Shown in pieces: positions 33,018 through 42,753 of a stretch of DNA of 64,000 bases (positions within the stretch are counted from its first letter, which is position 1; each line of letters begins with the position of its first letter). The translations under genes and the position numbers were made by a program. The notes beneath the pieces are model-generated. The model saw nothing but the letters and a program-made list of their open reading frames with translations. It searched no databases and had not been told where the DNA came from. Location: positions 1,225,001 through 1,289,000 of the forward strand of contig NZ_CP090059.1 of the NCBI RefSeq assembly GCF_021391395.1, given 5' to 3'. The DNA comes from Sphingomonas cannabina. Its GTDB lineage: Bacteria > Pseudomonadota > Alphaproteobacteria > Sphingomonadales > Sphingomonadaceae.

Positions 33018-34469
33018 ATGGTTACGCCAGTTCAGCAGGGTGCCGTCGATTACATCAAGGGAAAGCTCGACGATTCCGGCTGGTTCAATACCGTCACGCA
33101 TGACGAGATGAACGACGTCAAGGCGAAGCTGCAGAGCCTCTCGGCGACCGATGCCGACGCGGTGATCGACGAGCTGGGGCGGCAGGGGCAGCTCGACAAG
33201 CTGGCGGATCAGGCGGTGGACGGCAGCTGGTTCGGCAACGGCGGCTATTCGGCCGACGAGCGGCGCGACCTGTTCAATGATCTTGCCGGCAAGCTCGACG
33301 GGCAAAGCCTTGCCGCGGTGAGCAACGCCTTCGCCAAGACCGATGACGGTGCCGACGGCTTTCATCGCGTGACCGAGTTGGCCGATGCGGTGGCGACGCA
33401 CGCGTCCAACTACCAGAAGATGCAATATGTCGAGGCGATGAAGAGCCAGGTCGCCGAGGGGAAGAACTGGACCGAGAGTCATGTTCTCAGCACCTCGAGC
33501 CACGAGAGCGATCCCGAAGCCGTCGCGGTGGGCAAGGTCCTCTCCAGCCTCAAGGGCAGCGCCTATGCCGCGGACGCCTTCAAGGCGCTCAATCCCGAGC
33601 AGCTGCGCGCGGTAATGAAGTCGTCGATCGATGAGACGATGACGGGAGGAATAGGTGCCCCCAGCGTCGAATGGCACCCGGAGGGTTTCGGCAAGCTGAT
33701 GGACGCGGCCGCCTCCATCCCCGATGCCGACCTCAAGGCGCGAATCTTCGACGCCGGTGCCGACACGCTGCGCGACGTGCGCAACACCAGCGGCTTTGCC
33801 GGACGACCGGTGATCGTCGGCAAGGACGACACGATCAAGGCGATGGCCGACGGCCTTACCAAGATCATCGACAGCGACACCACCGGCGTGATGCGGGAGC
33901 TCACCTATAATGAGGAGACGGCGGACGGTTCCGACATGGCGACCTATTCCCGCGCGCTCATGGAGGGCAAGCAGGAGAAGAAGCTGGGCGAGATTATGAC
34001 CAAGCTGCAGTTCGGCAACGGCCTCAACGAGAATCCGGCCGCGCGGCTCGACCAGGTGACGCAGGTGCCGGTCGCCGCCGGATCGTCGCAGGAACGGCGC
34101 GAGAATGCGGGCGCGCTCGGCTATTTCGTGGGCGCGGCGTATGCCGGCGCGCAATCCTGGTCGACCGACGTCAAGAAGCAGCAGGAGATGATGACATCGG
34201 TGCTCGATTCGGCGCTCACCCTGGTCGACAAGGCGAAGGTCGGTGGCCCCGCCGCGAATGCGGTCGGCACCACCGCCAGCGTCGCCAAGGAATGGACGCA
34301 CTATGCCGTGCGCTGGGCGGTCGAGGACAAGGGTCTCGCGCCGGCGCAGCGGCTCGAGAGGGCGGCGCTACCGATCAATCCGCAGACGCGGGAGCTCGGC
34401 GTCGGCGACAACATCATGGACGCTTTCAACACCGCGCTCACCAGGGTACAGCGCAACGCGCAACCATGA
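33018..34469 (+). CDS. Candidate effector of unknown function
   Basis: 483 residues, ATG after CCAGGAGAAGATCGC, no signal peptide. It is hydrophilic and helical: QGAVDYIKGKLDDSGWFNTV, a repeat-like N-terminal part (LSATDADAVIDELGRQGQLD, DLAGKLDGQSLAAVSNAFAK), and a C-terminal part with LGYFVGAAYAGAQSWSTDVK. I cannot assign a family or catalytic motif. Box-pair promoter, cytosolic-type N-terminus and an overlapping downstream lipoprotein gene give it the same layout as the recognised toxin-immunity pairs in the island. An effector role is inferred from this context. Confidence 0.65.
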   Translation: MVTPVQQGAVDYIKGKLDDSGWFNTVTHDEMNDVKAKLQSLSATDADAVIDELGRQGQLDKLADQAVDGSWFGNGGYSADERRDLFNDLAGKLDGQSLAAVSNAFAKTDDGADGFHRVTELADAVATHASNYQKMQYVEAMKSQVAEGKNWTESHVLSTSSHESDPEAVAVGKVLSSLKGSAYAADAFKALNPEQLRAVMKSSIDETMTGGIGAPSVEWHPEGFGKLMDAAASIPDADLKARIFDAGADTLRDVRNTSGFAGRPVIVGKDDTIKAMADGLTKIIDSDTTGVMRELTYNEETADGSDMATYSRALMEGKQEKKLGEIMTKLQFGNGLNENPAARLDQVTQVPVAAGSSQERRENAGALGYFVGAAYAGAQSWSTDVKKQQEMMTSVLDSALTLVDKAKVGGPAANAVGTTASVAKEWTHYAVRWAVEDKGLAPAQRLERAALPINPQTRELGVGDNIMDAFNTALTRVQRNAQP

Positions 34470-34963
34470 GGCGACTGCAACGCTTGGCCACCGGAATCCG
34501 GAGCGCCGCTATGGTCCTTGTCATGGCGGCGCCTGCAGCTTGTGGAGATGGCCGATCGGAGATGCAGGTTCCCGATCCGCCGCCGATGCTCACGCGTCCC
34601 GACGAATATGCCTTCGGTGACAAGATCGCTGTCGCCGACGAGGTCGCGGTCCGTCATGTCGACGAGCTGCTTCGCCAACGCTACAGCCGGCCCGAGGTGA
34701 AGCGCTACACCGCGCCCCGCAATGCGGATTTCGACGCGCTCAAGGCCTATTACGACACCAGGGCCGGTGCAGCCGGGTGGAAGCCGATCCCGGGCCTTGG
34801 CCGCAGCCTGTTCCCCGGTGAATACGCCCTTGGCTACGAACGGGGCGGCTCCGCCTTCGCGGTGGTCTGGCTCACGCCCCGCCCAGGATCGGCGCTCGTT
34901 CCCGTCAACGTGATCCGCTTCGGCGTGGTCGACAAGGCGGAGCGCGAGGAGATCGGCCAGTAG
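34466..34963 (+). CDS. Probable lipoprotein, candidate immunity partner
   Basis: 165 residues, start overlapping the previous stop (ATGA). The signal peptide ends APAAC (C26), a slightly atypical lipobox. The mature part (VAVRHVDELLRQRYSRPEVK, LKAYYDTRAGAAGWKPIPG, SAFAVVWLTPRPGSALVPVN) is a small alpha/beta protein of unrecognised family. Tight coupling to the 483-residue protein and envelope location make it a candidate immunity protein, which would imply a periplasmic or membrane target for its partner. Confidence 0.6.
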   Translation: MRRLQRLATGIRSAAMVLVMAAPAACGDGRSEMQVPDPPPMLTRPDEYAFGDKIAVADEVAVRHVDELLRQRYSRPEVKRYTAPRNADFDALKAYYDTRAGAAGWKPIPGLGRSLFPGEYALGYERGGSAFAVVWLTPRPGSALVPVNVIRFGVVDKAEREEIGQ

Positions 34964-35090
34964 GCTGTTCCTTTGACCAATCGAGCAGGGAGGCGCATGA
35001 TGCGGCTATCGGTGTCCTCCGTACGAGCACGACGCCGCCCGACAGCGATTAAGAGAGCTGCCGCTCAAGAACGGGAGCCTCGCTGTGATC

Positions 35091-35255
35091 ATGAGGTACA
35101 ATCGCTCATATTTCGAACGTCGCCGCGATGAGTGTCTGGCGTGTGCCGAAGCCGCCAGAGGTGGTCATGTCGCTCGCATCCATCGCGCTTTCGCCGACCG
35201 TTATGCTGAAATTCTGAGGGAATGCGACGAAGTGCTTGCACTGAGACCCGCATGA
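35091..35255 (+). CDS. Small conserved helical protein
   Basis: 54 residues, MRYNRSYFERRRDECLACAE onward, ending DEVLALRPA. The pattern of a Phe-Arg start, A..A at about 18-21, IHRAFADRYAEIL near the end resembles short proteins common in sphingomonads that pair alanine-rich helices. No clear ribosome site was noted and function is unknown. The flanks 34964-35090 and 35256-35367 hold nothing I can identify. Confidence 0.5.
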   Translation: MRYNRSYFERRRDECLACAEAARGGHVARIHRAFADRYAEILRECDEVLALRPA

Positions 35256-35367
35256 TCGCTGGTAAAATTGTCGTGGCGATCGGGAATTCGGCACACCGCG
35301 CGGCGCACGCCGCCACTAGTTACCGTAGCTTCCCGCGGCGGTGACCGGATGGAGCGGGACAGCCTCG

Positions 35368-35577
35368 CTATTTGGTGGCGATCTCGTTGGCTTCCGCGCG
35401 ATATTCCTCGCGCACAAACGCCTTCGCCGCCGTCTGTGTCCTGAACGCGTCGCCCAGCACCTCGCTCGACACGAGCGGATAGCCCTGCGAGTTGAACCGC
35501 GTGGTGCGCACGGTCACCCGGTACACGCCTTCGTCGTCCTTGGTGATGAGATAGGGGCGGACGGGCACTCTCGACAT
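35368..35577 (-). CDS. Small conserved hypothetical protein
   Basis: 69 residues, MSRVPVRPYLITKDDEGVYR onward, then VTVRTTRFNSQGYPLVSSEV and FRTQTAAKAFVREEYRAEAN. It reads as a compact beta-hairpin plus helix; codon use is normal for this DNA. It lies 35 bases after the groEL stop on the same strand. No known domain recognised. Confidence 0.65.
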   Translation of the reverse strand: MSRVPVRPYLITKDDEGVYRVTVRTTRFNSQGYPLVSSEVLGDAFRTQTAAKAFVREEYRAEANEIATK

Positions 35578-35612
35578 CGCGATACTCCTGAGATGGAACG
35601 GGTAAGCGTGGA

Positions 35613-37581
<1,969 letters not shown>

Positions 37582-37965
37582 GTGCCCATCAGGCCCGCAT
37601 TCAGCGAATTCGAACAACCACGCCCCGACGTCAGAGACCTACCCCCGACTATTACCGACGTCCTTCCGCGGCTCGCGCTCCCTCACGTCACGTCGCCCGC
37701 CGACCCGGCCGAAAAGCCGCCCGCCTCCGCGCCGGATCAGGAACCCTATTTCGAGATCTATCGTGCCGAACGCGTAAGCCTCACCTCCATCCTGTTCTCG
37801 GGTGGCGATTGGCGCTGGCGCTTCTGCGCGCCATCCGGAGCGCCGATTGCCGCAGGCAAAGGCTATGCCAGCGAGAGCCACTGCGCAGCGGCGGTCGCAG
37901 CGCTCCGGAGCGGCGCCGGCGGCGCCACGGTGCGGACCGGGGCGGCGTACAAACCAGGCGATTGA
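37582..37965 (+). CDS. DUF1508/YegP-like small protein
   Basis: 127 residues from a GTG at 37582 with GGGAGAAG upstream; a TTG at 37552 is an alternative. The first half is proline rich and disordered (RPDVRDLPPTITDVLPRLAL). The second half, DWRWRFCAPSGAPIAAGKGY and SESHCAAAVAALRSG, follows the YegP pattern (F-x-x-G-D-W-x-W-R, G-x-x-I-A-x-G-x-x-Y), a single copy of the usually duplicated module. Function of the family is unknown; small YegP proteins are often stress-related. Confidence 0.6.
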   Translation: MPIRPAFSEFEQPRPDVRDLPPTITDVLPRLALPHVTSPADPAEKPPASAPDQEPYFEIYRAERVSLTSILFSGGDWRWRFCAPSGAPIAAGKGYASESHCAAAVAALRSGAGGATVRTGAAYKPGD

Positions 37966-38065
37966 GGCTGGTCGCGGACCGGATCGACGCGTAAGGCTGA
38001 ACCGCTGCTCCAATCCGGGTCAGAGCGTTGGCCGATTGGCTCGAACGCGAAGGAGGAGCAATCCG

Positions 38066-38194
38066 ATGGCCAAGGGTCAGCGCAGGGGTAACCGGGAAGT
38101 CCGCAAGCCAAAGAAAGCGGAACCGCCCAAGCAGAATGCATCGAATCCTTCTTTGAAGGGAAGTCCGGTACCTGTCCCAACGAAGCGGGTCTGA
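38066..38194 (+). CDS. Small basic conserved protein
   Basis: 42 residues, MAKGQRRGNREVRKPKKAEP onward, ending VPVPTKRV, after an AGGAGGAG ribosome site. Very lysine/arginine rich. Short proteins with the MAKGQ...NREVRKPKK pattern are common in alphaproteobacteria, role unknown. Confidence 0.65.
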   Translation: MAKGQRRGNREVRKPKKAEPPKQNASNPSLKGSPVPVPTKRV

Positions 38195-38525
38195 GGCGAC
38201 GAAGGTTACGGCGCGCCACTGCCGTTGCCTCACCACGCTACCGTGTGAAAGCGGCTATCACCGCTGCGGCGGACATCGAGGCTTGTGAACGGACATCTCC
38301 CTTTCACGCTTGCTGATCGCCGTGGCGCGGAACATTTCGCGGATTTCTCCGCTGGAGGGATTGCGCCGGCGCCTCGGAGATCTGTTGGAATGACGGTGCA
38401 GGTGACCGTCACCTACGGCGGCTGGCTCGCGGCTGAATGGTCTGGAGGTGAACGCGCAGCTTGAGGCGTACATGGCCTCCCCTTCCTGCAACCGTGCCGT
38501 AACCGCGGGCGGTGGGAGATACGAA
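38195..38525. other. Intergenic region
   Basis: About 330 bases. Open frames exist on both strands but look random in composition. I see no RNA gene or clear regulatory motif. Confidence 0.35.
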
Positions 38526-38705
38526 ATGGAGCCCAGATTGATCGTAGCCTATATACTGATGCTGCTCATGGCGGTGCTGTTCGCCGCGTTCGTCGGCTAT
38601 CGCATCTACCACTCGCATGCGCGCAGCTACGCGCGGCGACTTCGGCGCGAAGCCCGCGCCGCCGAGCAGGCGACATTGAAAAGGAGCGAGGCGCCGCGGG
38701 TCTGA
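38526..38705 (+). CDS. Small single-pass membrane protein
   Basis: 59 residues from the ATG at 38526 (GGGAGATACGAA upstream); a GTG at 38448 in frame is less likely. One membrane helix (LIVAYILMLLMAVLFAAFVG) is followed by a strongly basic tail (ARSYARRLRREARAAEQ). It lies eight bases before the ChaA-type exchanger and is probably cotranscribed with it. Confidence 0.55.
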   Translation: MEPRLIVAYILMLLMAVLFAAFVGYRIYHSHARSYARRLRREARAAEQATLKRSEAPRV

Positions 38706-38713
38706 GGGGATCG

Positions 38714-39817
38714 ATGAAGCGCTCGACCGCCCGGTTGACGGTCGCTTGGGCGACGGTCGCGGTCATGCTGATCGCCACTCCGGTTCGGCTGGTCGGCGCG
38801 CATTGGGTGATCACCGCCCTGCTGTTCGCCTGGCTGCTCGGCGTCATCCTCTGGGCGGCATTCGGCGTGGTGCACGAGGCGGAAGAGGTGGCGGAGCGCC
38901 TGGGCGAGCCGCTCGGCACGCTCGTCCTCACCTTGTCGATCGTCATCATCGAGGTCGCGCTGATCGGCGCGGTGATGCTGAGCGCCAAGCAGGTACCGAC
39001 GCTTGGCCGCGATACAATGTTCGCGGTGCTGATGATCGTCCTCAACGGCGTCGTCGGCCTGTGCCTCCTGGTCGGCGGGCTTCGCTTCCATCAGCAGAGC
39101 TACAACCTGCAGGGGGCAAACGCCTATCTGGCGGTCATCATCCCGCTCAGCGTCATCGCGCTGGTGCTGCCGAACTTCACGACCTCGAGCGCAACCGGGA
39201 TGCTCTCGCTGCCGCAGGCGCTGTTCTTCTCCATTTTCACGATCGCGCTGTACGGGAGCTTCCTCTGGCTCCAGGCCGGCAGGCATCGCGGCTTCTTCGT
39301 GCCTGTCGGCCAACAGGTCATCCATGAAGCCGCGACGCCGCTACCCCATGCCCGGCGCGCACCCGGTTCGACCACAATCCGGGTGGGAGTTCTGCTGGCC
39401 AACATCCTGCCGATCATCATCCTTTCCAAGGACCTGGCGAAGCTGCTCGACCATGGCATCGCGGTGCTCGGCGCCCCGACCGCGCTTGGCGGCATCCTCA
39501 TCGCGCTCATCGTGTTCACGCCGGAGGGCATCTCCGCGCTGCGTGCCGTTGCGGCCAACCAGCTCACCCGCGCGATCAATCTCTGCCTTGGCGCGGCGAC
39601 CTCCACGCTGGGCCTGACGGTACCCGCCGTGCTGTTCATCGGACTGGCGACCGGGCAGCCGGTGGTCCTGGGCGTATCGGCGGCGAACATGGTGCTGCTC
39701 GCCGTGACGCTGATGCTGAACAGCCTGACCTTCACCGGCACGCGGACAACCATGCTGGAAGGGGCCGTGCATCTGTCGCTGTTCTTCGTTTTCCTGGTGC
39801 TCGTATTCAGTCCATGA
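38714..39817 (+). CDS. ChaA-type calcium(sodium)/proton antiporter
   Basis: 367 residues, about eleven membrane helices. The cation-binding signature is VVHEAEEVAERLGEPLGTLV then LTLSIVIIEVALIGAVMLS in the first half and its counterpart ALIVFTPEGISALRAVAANQ, QLTRAINLCLGAATSTLGLT in the second, as in Ca2+/H+ exchangers of the CaCA superfamily. It would export Ca2+ or Na+ in exchange for protons at the inner membrane. Length fits ChaA (about 365). Confidence 0.9.
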   Translation: MKRSTARLTVAWATVAVMLIATPVRLVGAHWVITALLFAWLLGVILWAAFGVVHEAEEVAERLGEPLGTLVLTLSIVIIEVALIGAVMLSAKQVPTLGRDTMFAVLMIVLNGVVGLCLLVGGLRFHQQSYNLQGANAYLAVIIPLSVIALVLPNFTTSSATGMLSLPQALFFSIFTIALYGSFLWLQAGRHRGFFVPVGQQVIHEAATPLPHARRAPGSTTIRVGVLLANILPIIILSKDLAKLLDHGIAVLGAPTALGGILIALIVFTPEGISALRAVAANQLTRAINLCLGAATSTLGLTVPAVLFIGLATGQPVVLGVSAANMVLLAVTLMLNSLTFTGTRTTMLEGAVHLSLFFVFLVLVFSP

Positions 39818-39976
39818 CGATTGATCTGACAAGCGACAGCTTCGACCAGACTTACGCCGAAAAGTCGCCGTTCGTTCAGCGATAGTGTAACGGTTGCCAC
39901 TGGAGACTCTCGTCTGACCGCTTTGCACCCAAGCCGCGGTCGGAAGCGGACAATCATCGCGAGTCTGCGCTGCATC

Positions 39977-40885
39977 TCAAGACGCGGACATGCCCGCGAG
40001 AAGGGCCAGGTAATCAGCCAGCCTGCGGGACATGAATTCCGTGAATAGCCGCACGCGCTTCGTCTTGCGCGTCTCTCCCTGCGTGAGAAGCCAGATGGTC
40101 CCGTATTGATGCAGCGCCGTGCCAGGCAGTCTCACAAGTTGCGGATCGGCATCCCCGATGAAGCACGGCAGGGTCGTGATCCCCAACCCCTGCCGGACTG
40201 CGGCAAGCTGCCCCTCCCCATCGGTGACCCTAAACAAAACCTCGGCAGTTCGAATGTCACCTGCGCTGGCCCAGCTCGGGATGCCGTGCATGCTGATCAC
40301 GATCCACCGAAGGGGATCAGGTGCGCCTTCGCGCCATGCGGTTAGACGATCGCGAGAGATGTAGACGCCGCCGAAAATATCCGGTCCCTTGAGGCCGTGG
40401 AGATTGGGCGGAAGCGTCTGGCGATCGTAGACGACGCGGATCGCGACATCGGCCTCCCGGTTGGTGAGGTTGGCCAGTTCGCCGGACGACAGGATCTCCA
40501 TCTCGATATCCGGATGCCGACGCGCGAATGCGGCGAAGTCCGGCATCAGCAGGTGTGCGGCGAGGTTCGGAGCCAGAGTGACCCTCAGGCGTCCGCGCAC
40601 CGTTTGGTCACGCCCGAACACCCGCGTCTCCAACAGATGGGATGATGCTTCCATCTGATTGGCCAGGTCGAGGACTTCTTCGCCGGCAGCCGTAAGCCGG
40701 TAGCCCGAGGGCAGCTTTTCGAACATCCGCGCCTCAAGCTGCCCCTCCAGCTGAGCAACGCGTCGCAACACGGTCGAATGATTCACGCCAAGCCGCGCCG
40801 CGGCGGCGCGCACCGAACCGCCGCGCGCGACAGCAAGAAAGTAACGGACGTCGTCCCAATCGATCATGGTGCATTCTTGCGCCAT
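39977..40885 (-). CDS. LysR-family transcriptional regulator
   Basis: 302 residues from ATG at 40885 (GGAAAGG upstream); ATG at 40867 is also possible. The HTH is DDVRYFLAVARGGSVRAAAA, RLGVNHSTVLRRVAQLEGQL; the effector domain starts VRGRLRVTLAPNLAAHLLMP. It is divergent from the SDR gene at 41053 across about 170 bases, so it probably controls the SDR/F420-reductase-like pair. The inducer is unknown. Confidence 0.92.
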   Translation of the reverse strand: MAQECTMIDWDDVRYFLAVARGGSVRAAAARLGVNHSTVLRRVAQLEGQLEARMFEKLPSGYRLTAAGEEVLDLANQMEASSHLLETRVFGRDQTVRGRLRVTLAPNLAAHLLMPDFAAFARRHPDIEMEILSSGELANLTNREADVAIRVVYDRQTLPPNLHGLKGPDIFGGVYISRDRLTAWREGAPDPLRWIVISMHGIPSWASAGDIRTAEVLFRVTDGEGQLAAVRQGLGITTLPCFIGDADPQLVRLPGTALHQYGTIWLLTQGETRKTKRVRLFTEFMSRRLADYLALLAGMSAS

Positions 40886-41052
40886 GCACGGCACCTTTCC
40901 AATGCCGATGTTCGTCACTCGCGCTTCCTCACTGGATCGATTTCGCACCACCGATGTGCGGGTTTTCACACTCAACCACCGGCGCTTGCGGGCCCATCTC
41001 CGGGTTCTCGGGCCTGCCCCGCACGATCGAATATCGGATTTGAGGAACGGTC

Positions 41053-41787
41053 ATGGGAAAGCTCGATGGTAAGGTTGCAGTCATTACGGGCGGTGCGACC
41101 GGTATCGGCCTCGCCGCGGCGAAGCGGTTCGTCGCGGAAGGAGCCTTCGTCTATCTCTTCGGCCGGCGGCAGGACGCGCTCGATACCGCCCTTGCCAGCC
41201 TCGGCGCCAACGCTCGCGCAATAAAGGGTTCGGTCTCCGACGAGGCTGATCTCGACCGGCTCTACGCCGCGGGGAAGGCCGAGCGCGGAACTCTCGACAT
41301 CGTCTTCGCCAATGCCGGGGCTGGAAGTCCGCTTCCGCTTGGCGCGATCACCGCCGAGCATATCGACGAAACTTTCGACACCAATGTGAAGGGCACGATC
41401 TTCACGGTGCAGAAGGCGCTGCCGCTCATGGGTTCGGGCGGCTCGATCATCCTCACCGGTTCGAGCGCCGGCACAACCGGAGCGCCCGGTTTCACTGCCT
41501 ATAGCGCGAGCAAGGCGGCGGTGCGCAATCTCGCCCGGACCTTGGCCGTGGACCTGAAGGGAACCGGCATCCGGGTGAACGTGCTCTCGCCCGGGGCGAC
41601 GGCGACCGAGCTCGCGAAGGAAGCACTGGGAGAGGAAGGTCAGGCGGTTTTCGCGTCGATGACCCCGCTCCAGCGCATGGCCGACCCGGCCGAGATCGGT
41701 GCCGTGGCCGCCTTCCTCGCATCCTCGGACAGCAGCTTCATGACGGCGAGCGAAGTCGCGGTCGACGGCGGCCTGGCGCAACTCTGA
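41053..41787 (+). CDS. Short-chain dehydrogenase/reductase
   Basis: 244 residues, classical SDR: cofactor loop TGGATGIG near the start, NAG in VFANAGAGSPLP, catalytic Ser in LTGSSAGTTG, and YSASK (Tyr, Lys). FGRR after the second strand suggests NADP(H). Substrate cannot be read. Followed 23 bases later by the F420-reductase-like gene and divergent from a LysR regulator. Confidence 0.9.
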   Translation: MGKLDGKVAVITGGATGIGLAAAKRFVAEGAFVYLFGRRQDALDTALASLGANARAIKGSVSDEADLDRLYAAGKAERGTLDIVFANAGAGSPLPLGAITAEHIDETFDTNVKGTIFTVQKALPLMGSGGSIILTGSSAGTTGAPGFTAYSASKAAVRNLARTLAVDLKGTGIRVNVLSPGATATELAKEALGEEGQAVFASMTPLQRMADPAEIGAVAAFLASSDSSFMTASEVAVDGGLAQL

Positions 41788-41810
41788 TATCAACTCGAAG
41801 GAGAGCAGAC

Positions 41811-42413
41811 ATGACCTACGCAATCATCGGTTTCGGCGAAGTGGGCCACGCGCTGGCCCAGGCGTTTGCCCGCAAGGGCATCGAAGTAGCCGTCGCCACC
41901 ACGCGCGATCCGGAAAGCTTTGCGGCCGATGCGATGGCAATCGGCCCCGGAATCATTCCCACGACGCTCGCCGAGGCGGCCAAGGCGGACGTCATCTTCC
42001 TGGCGGTGCGATACCAGTCGCACCCGGATGTCGCGAAGGCGCTGCCCAGCTGGGAGGGCAAGATCATCGTCGATGTGACCAACGCCTATGGTGTGCCTGA
42101 CGAGGAGCTGGGCGGGCAGCCTTCCGCCAAGGCCGTCGCCGATGCCTTCGCGGGCGCGAAGCTGGTCAAGGGCTTCAACCATCTGGTCGCCCCTGTCCTG
42201 GCGCAGGACCCGGCCGTGCATGGCGGCCGGCGAGTCATATTCCTGTCAAGCGATGACGACGGCGCGGCTGCCGAGATCGCCGGGCTGGCGGACAAGCTCG
42301 GCTTCGCACCCATCAAACTCGGCGGGCTTTCCGAAGGCGGACTGCTTGTGCAGGGCCATGGGAATGCCTGGGGTCGGCTTATCTTCAAGGATCTGGTCAA
42401 GTTCGACAGCTGA
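41811..42413 (+). CDS. NADPH-dependent F420 reductase-like Rossmann protein
   Basis: 200 residues: MTYAIIGFGEVGHALAQAFA is the dinucleotide loop (GFGEVG), and IFLAVRYQSHPDVAKALPSW, GKIIVDVTNAYGVP and KLVKGFNHLVAPVLAQDPAV fit the F420_oxidored family. In organisms without F420 these proteins probably act on other hydride acceptors. It has a ribosome site (AAGGAGAG) and is cotranscribed with the SDR; a terminator follows. Confidence 0.85.
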   Translation: MTYAIIGFGEVGHALAQAFARKGIEVAVATTRDPESFAADAMAIGPGIIPTTLAEAAKADVIFLAVRYQSHPDVAKALPSWEGKIIVDVTNAYGVPDEELGGQPSAKAVADAFAGAKLVKGFNHLVAPVLAQDPAVHGGRRVIFLSSDDDGAAAEIAGLADKLGFAPIKLGGLSEGGLLVQGHGNAWGRLIFKDLVKFDS

Positions 42414-42424
42414 TTTTGAATCGA

Positions 42425-42454
42425 AGGCGAATGGAGTGCGAGCGCCATTCGCCT
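42425..42454 (+). terminator. Hairpin terminator
   Basis: AGGCGAATGG (42425-42434) pairs exactly with CCATTCGCCT (42445-42454), followed by AAATGT. It ends the SDR/F420-reductase-like unit. The next 300 bases before the ABC-F gene hold only a TATAGT at 42612 as a possible -10. Confidence 0.65.
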
Positions 42455-42753
42455 AAATGTCAGGAGTTGGGTTGGAAGCGGGCAGGCGACTTCGCGCCCC
42501 AGGTCGTTCGGCCCGCTCCTGGGCGCCCCTCAAAGCGGCTATGCGTTGAGGAAGGTCAGGCTTTCGCTACTGGCGGTTGGCTGCCGTTGCTCCCAATCGT
42601 TAGCGGATCCGTATAGTAAGGAATTCGGCTTCGCGCTTGTTGGACAGGCTCTCGCCACCTATCTTTCGCCCGCAGCCAAGGGAGTGCGCAGCGACATGGA
42701 TTTCGCCCTGATAGCAGAATCTTCAAATACCGCCGTCAGGAAAGCCACGATCC

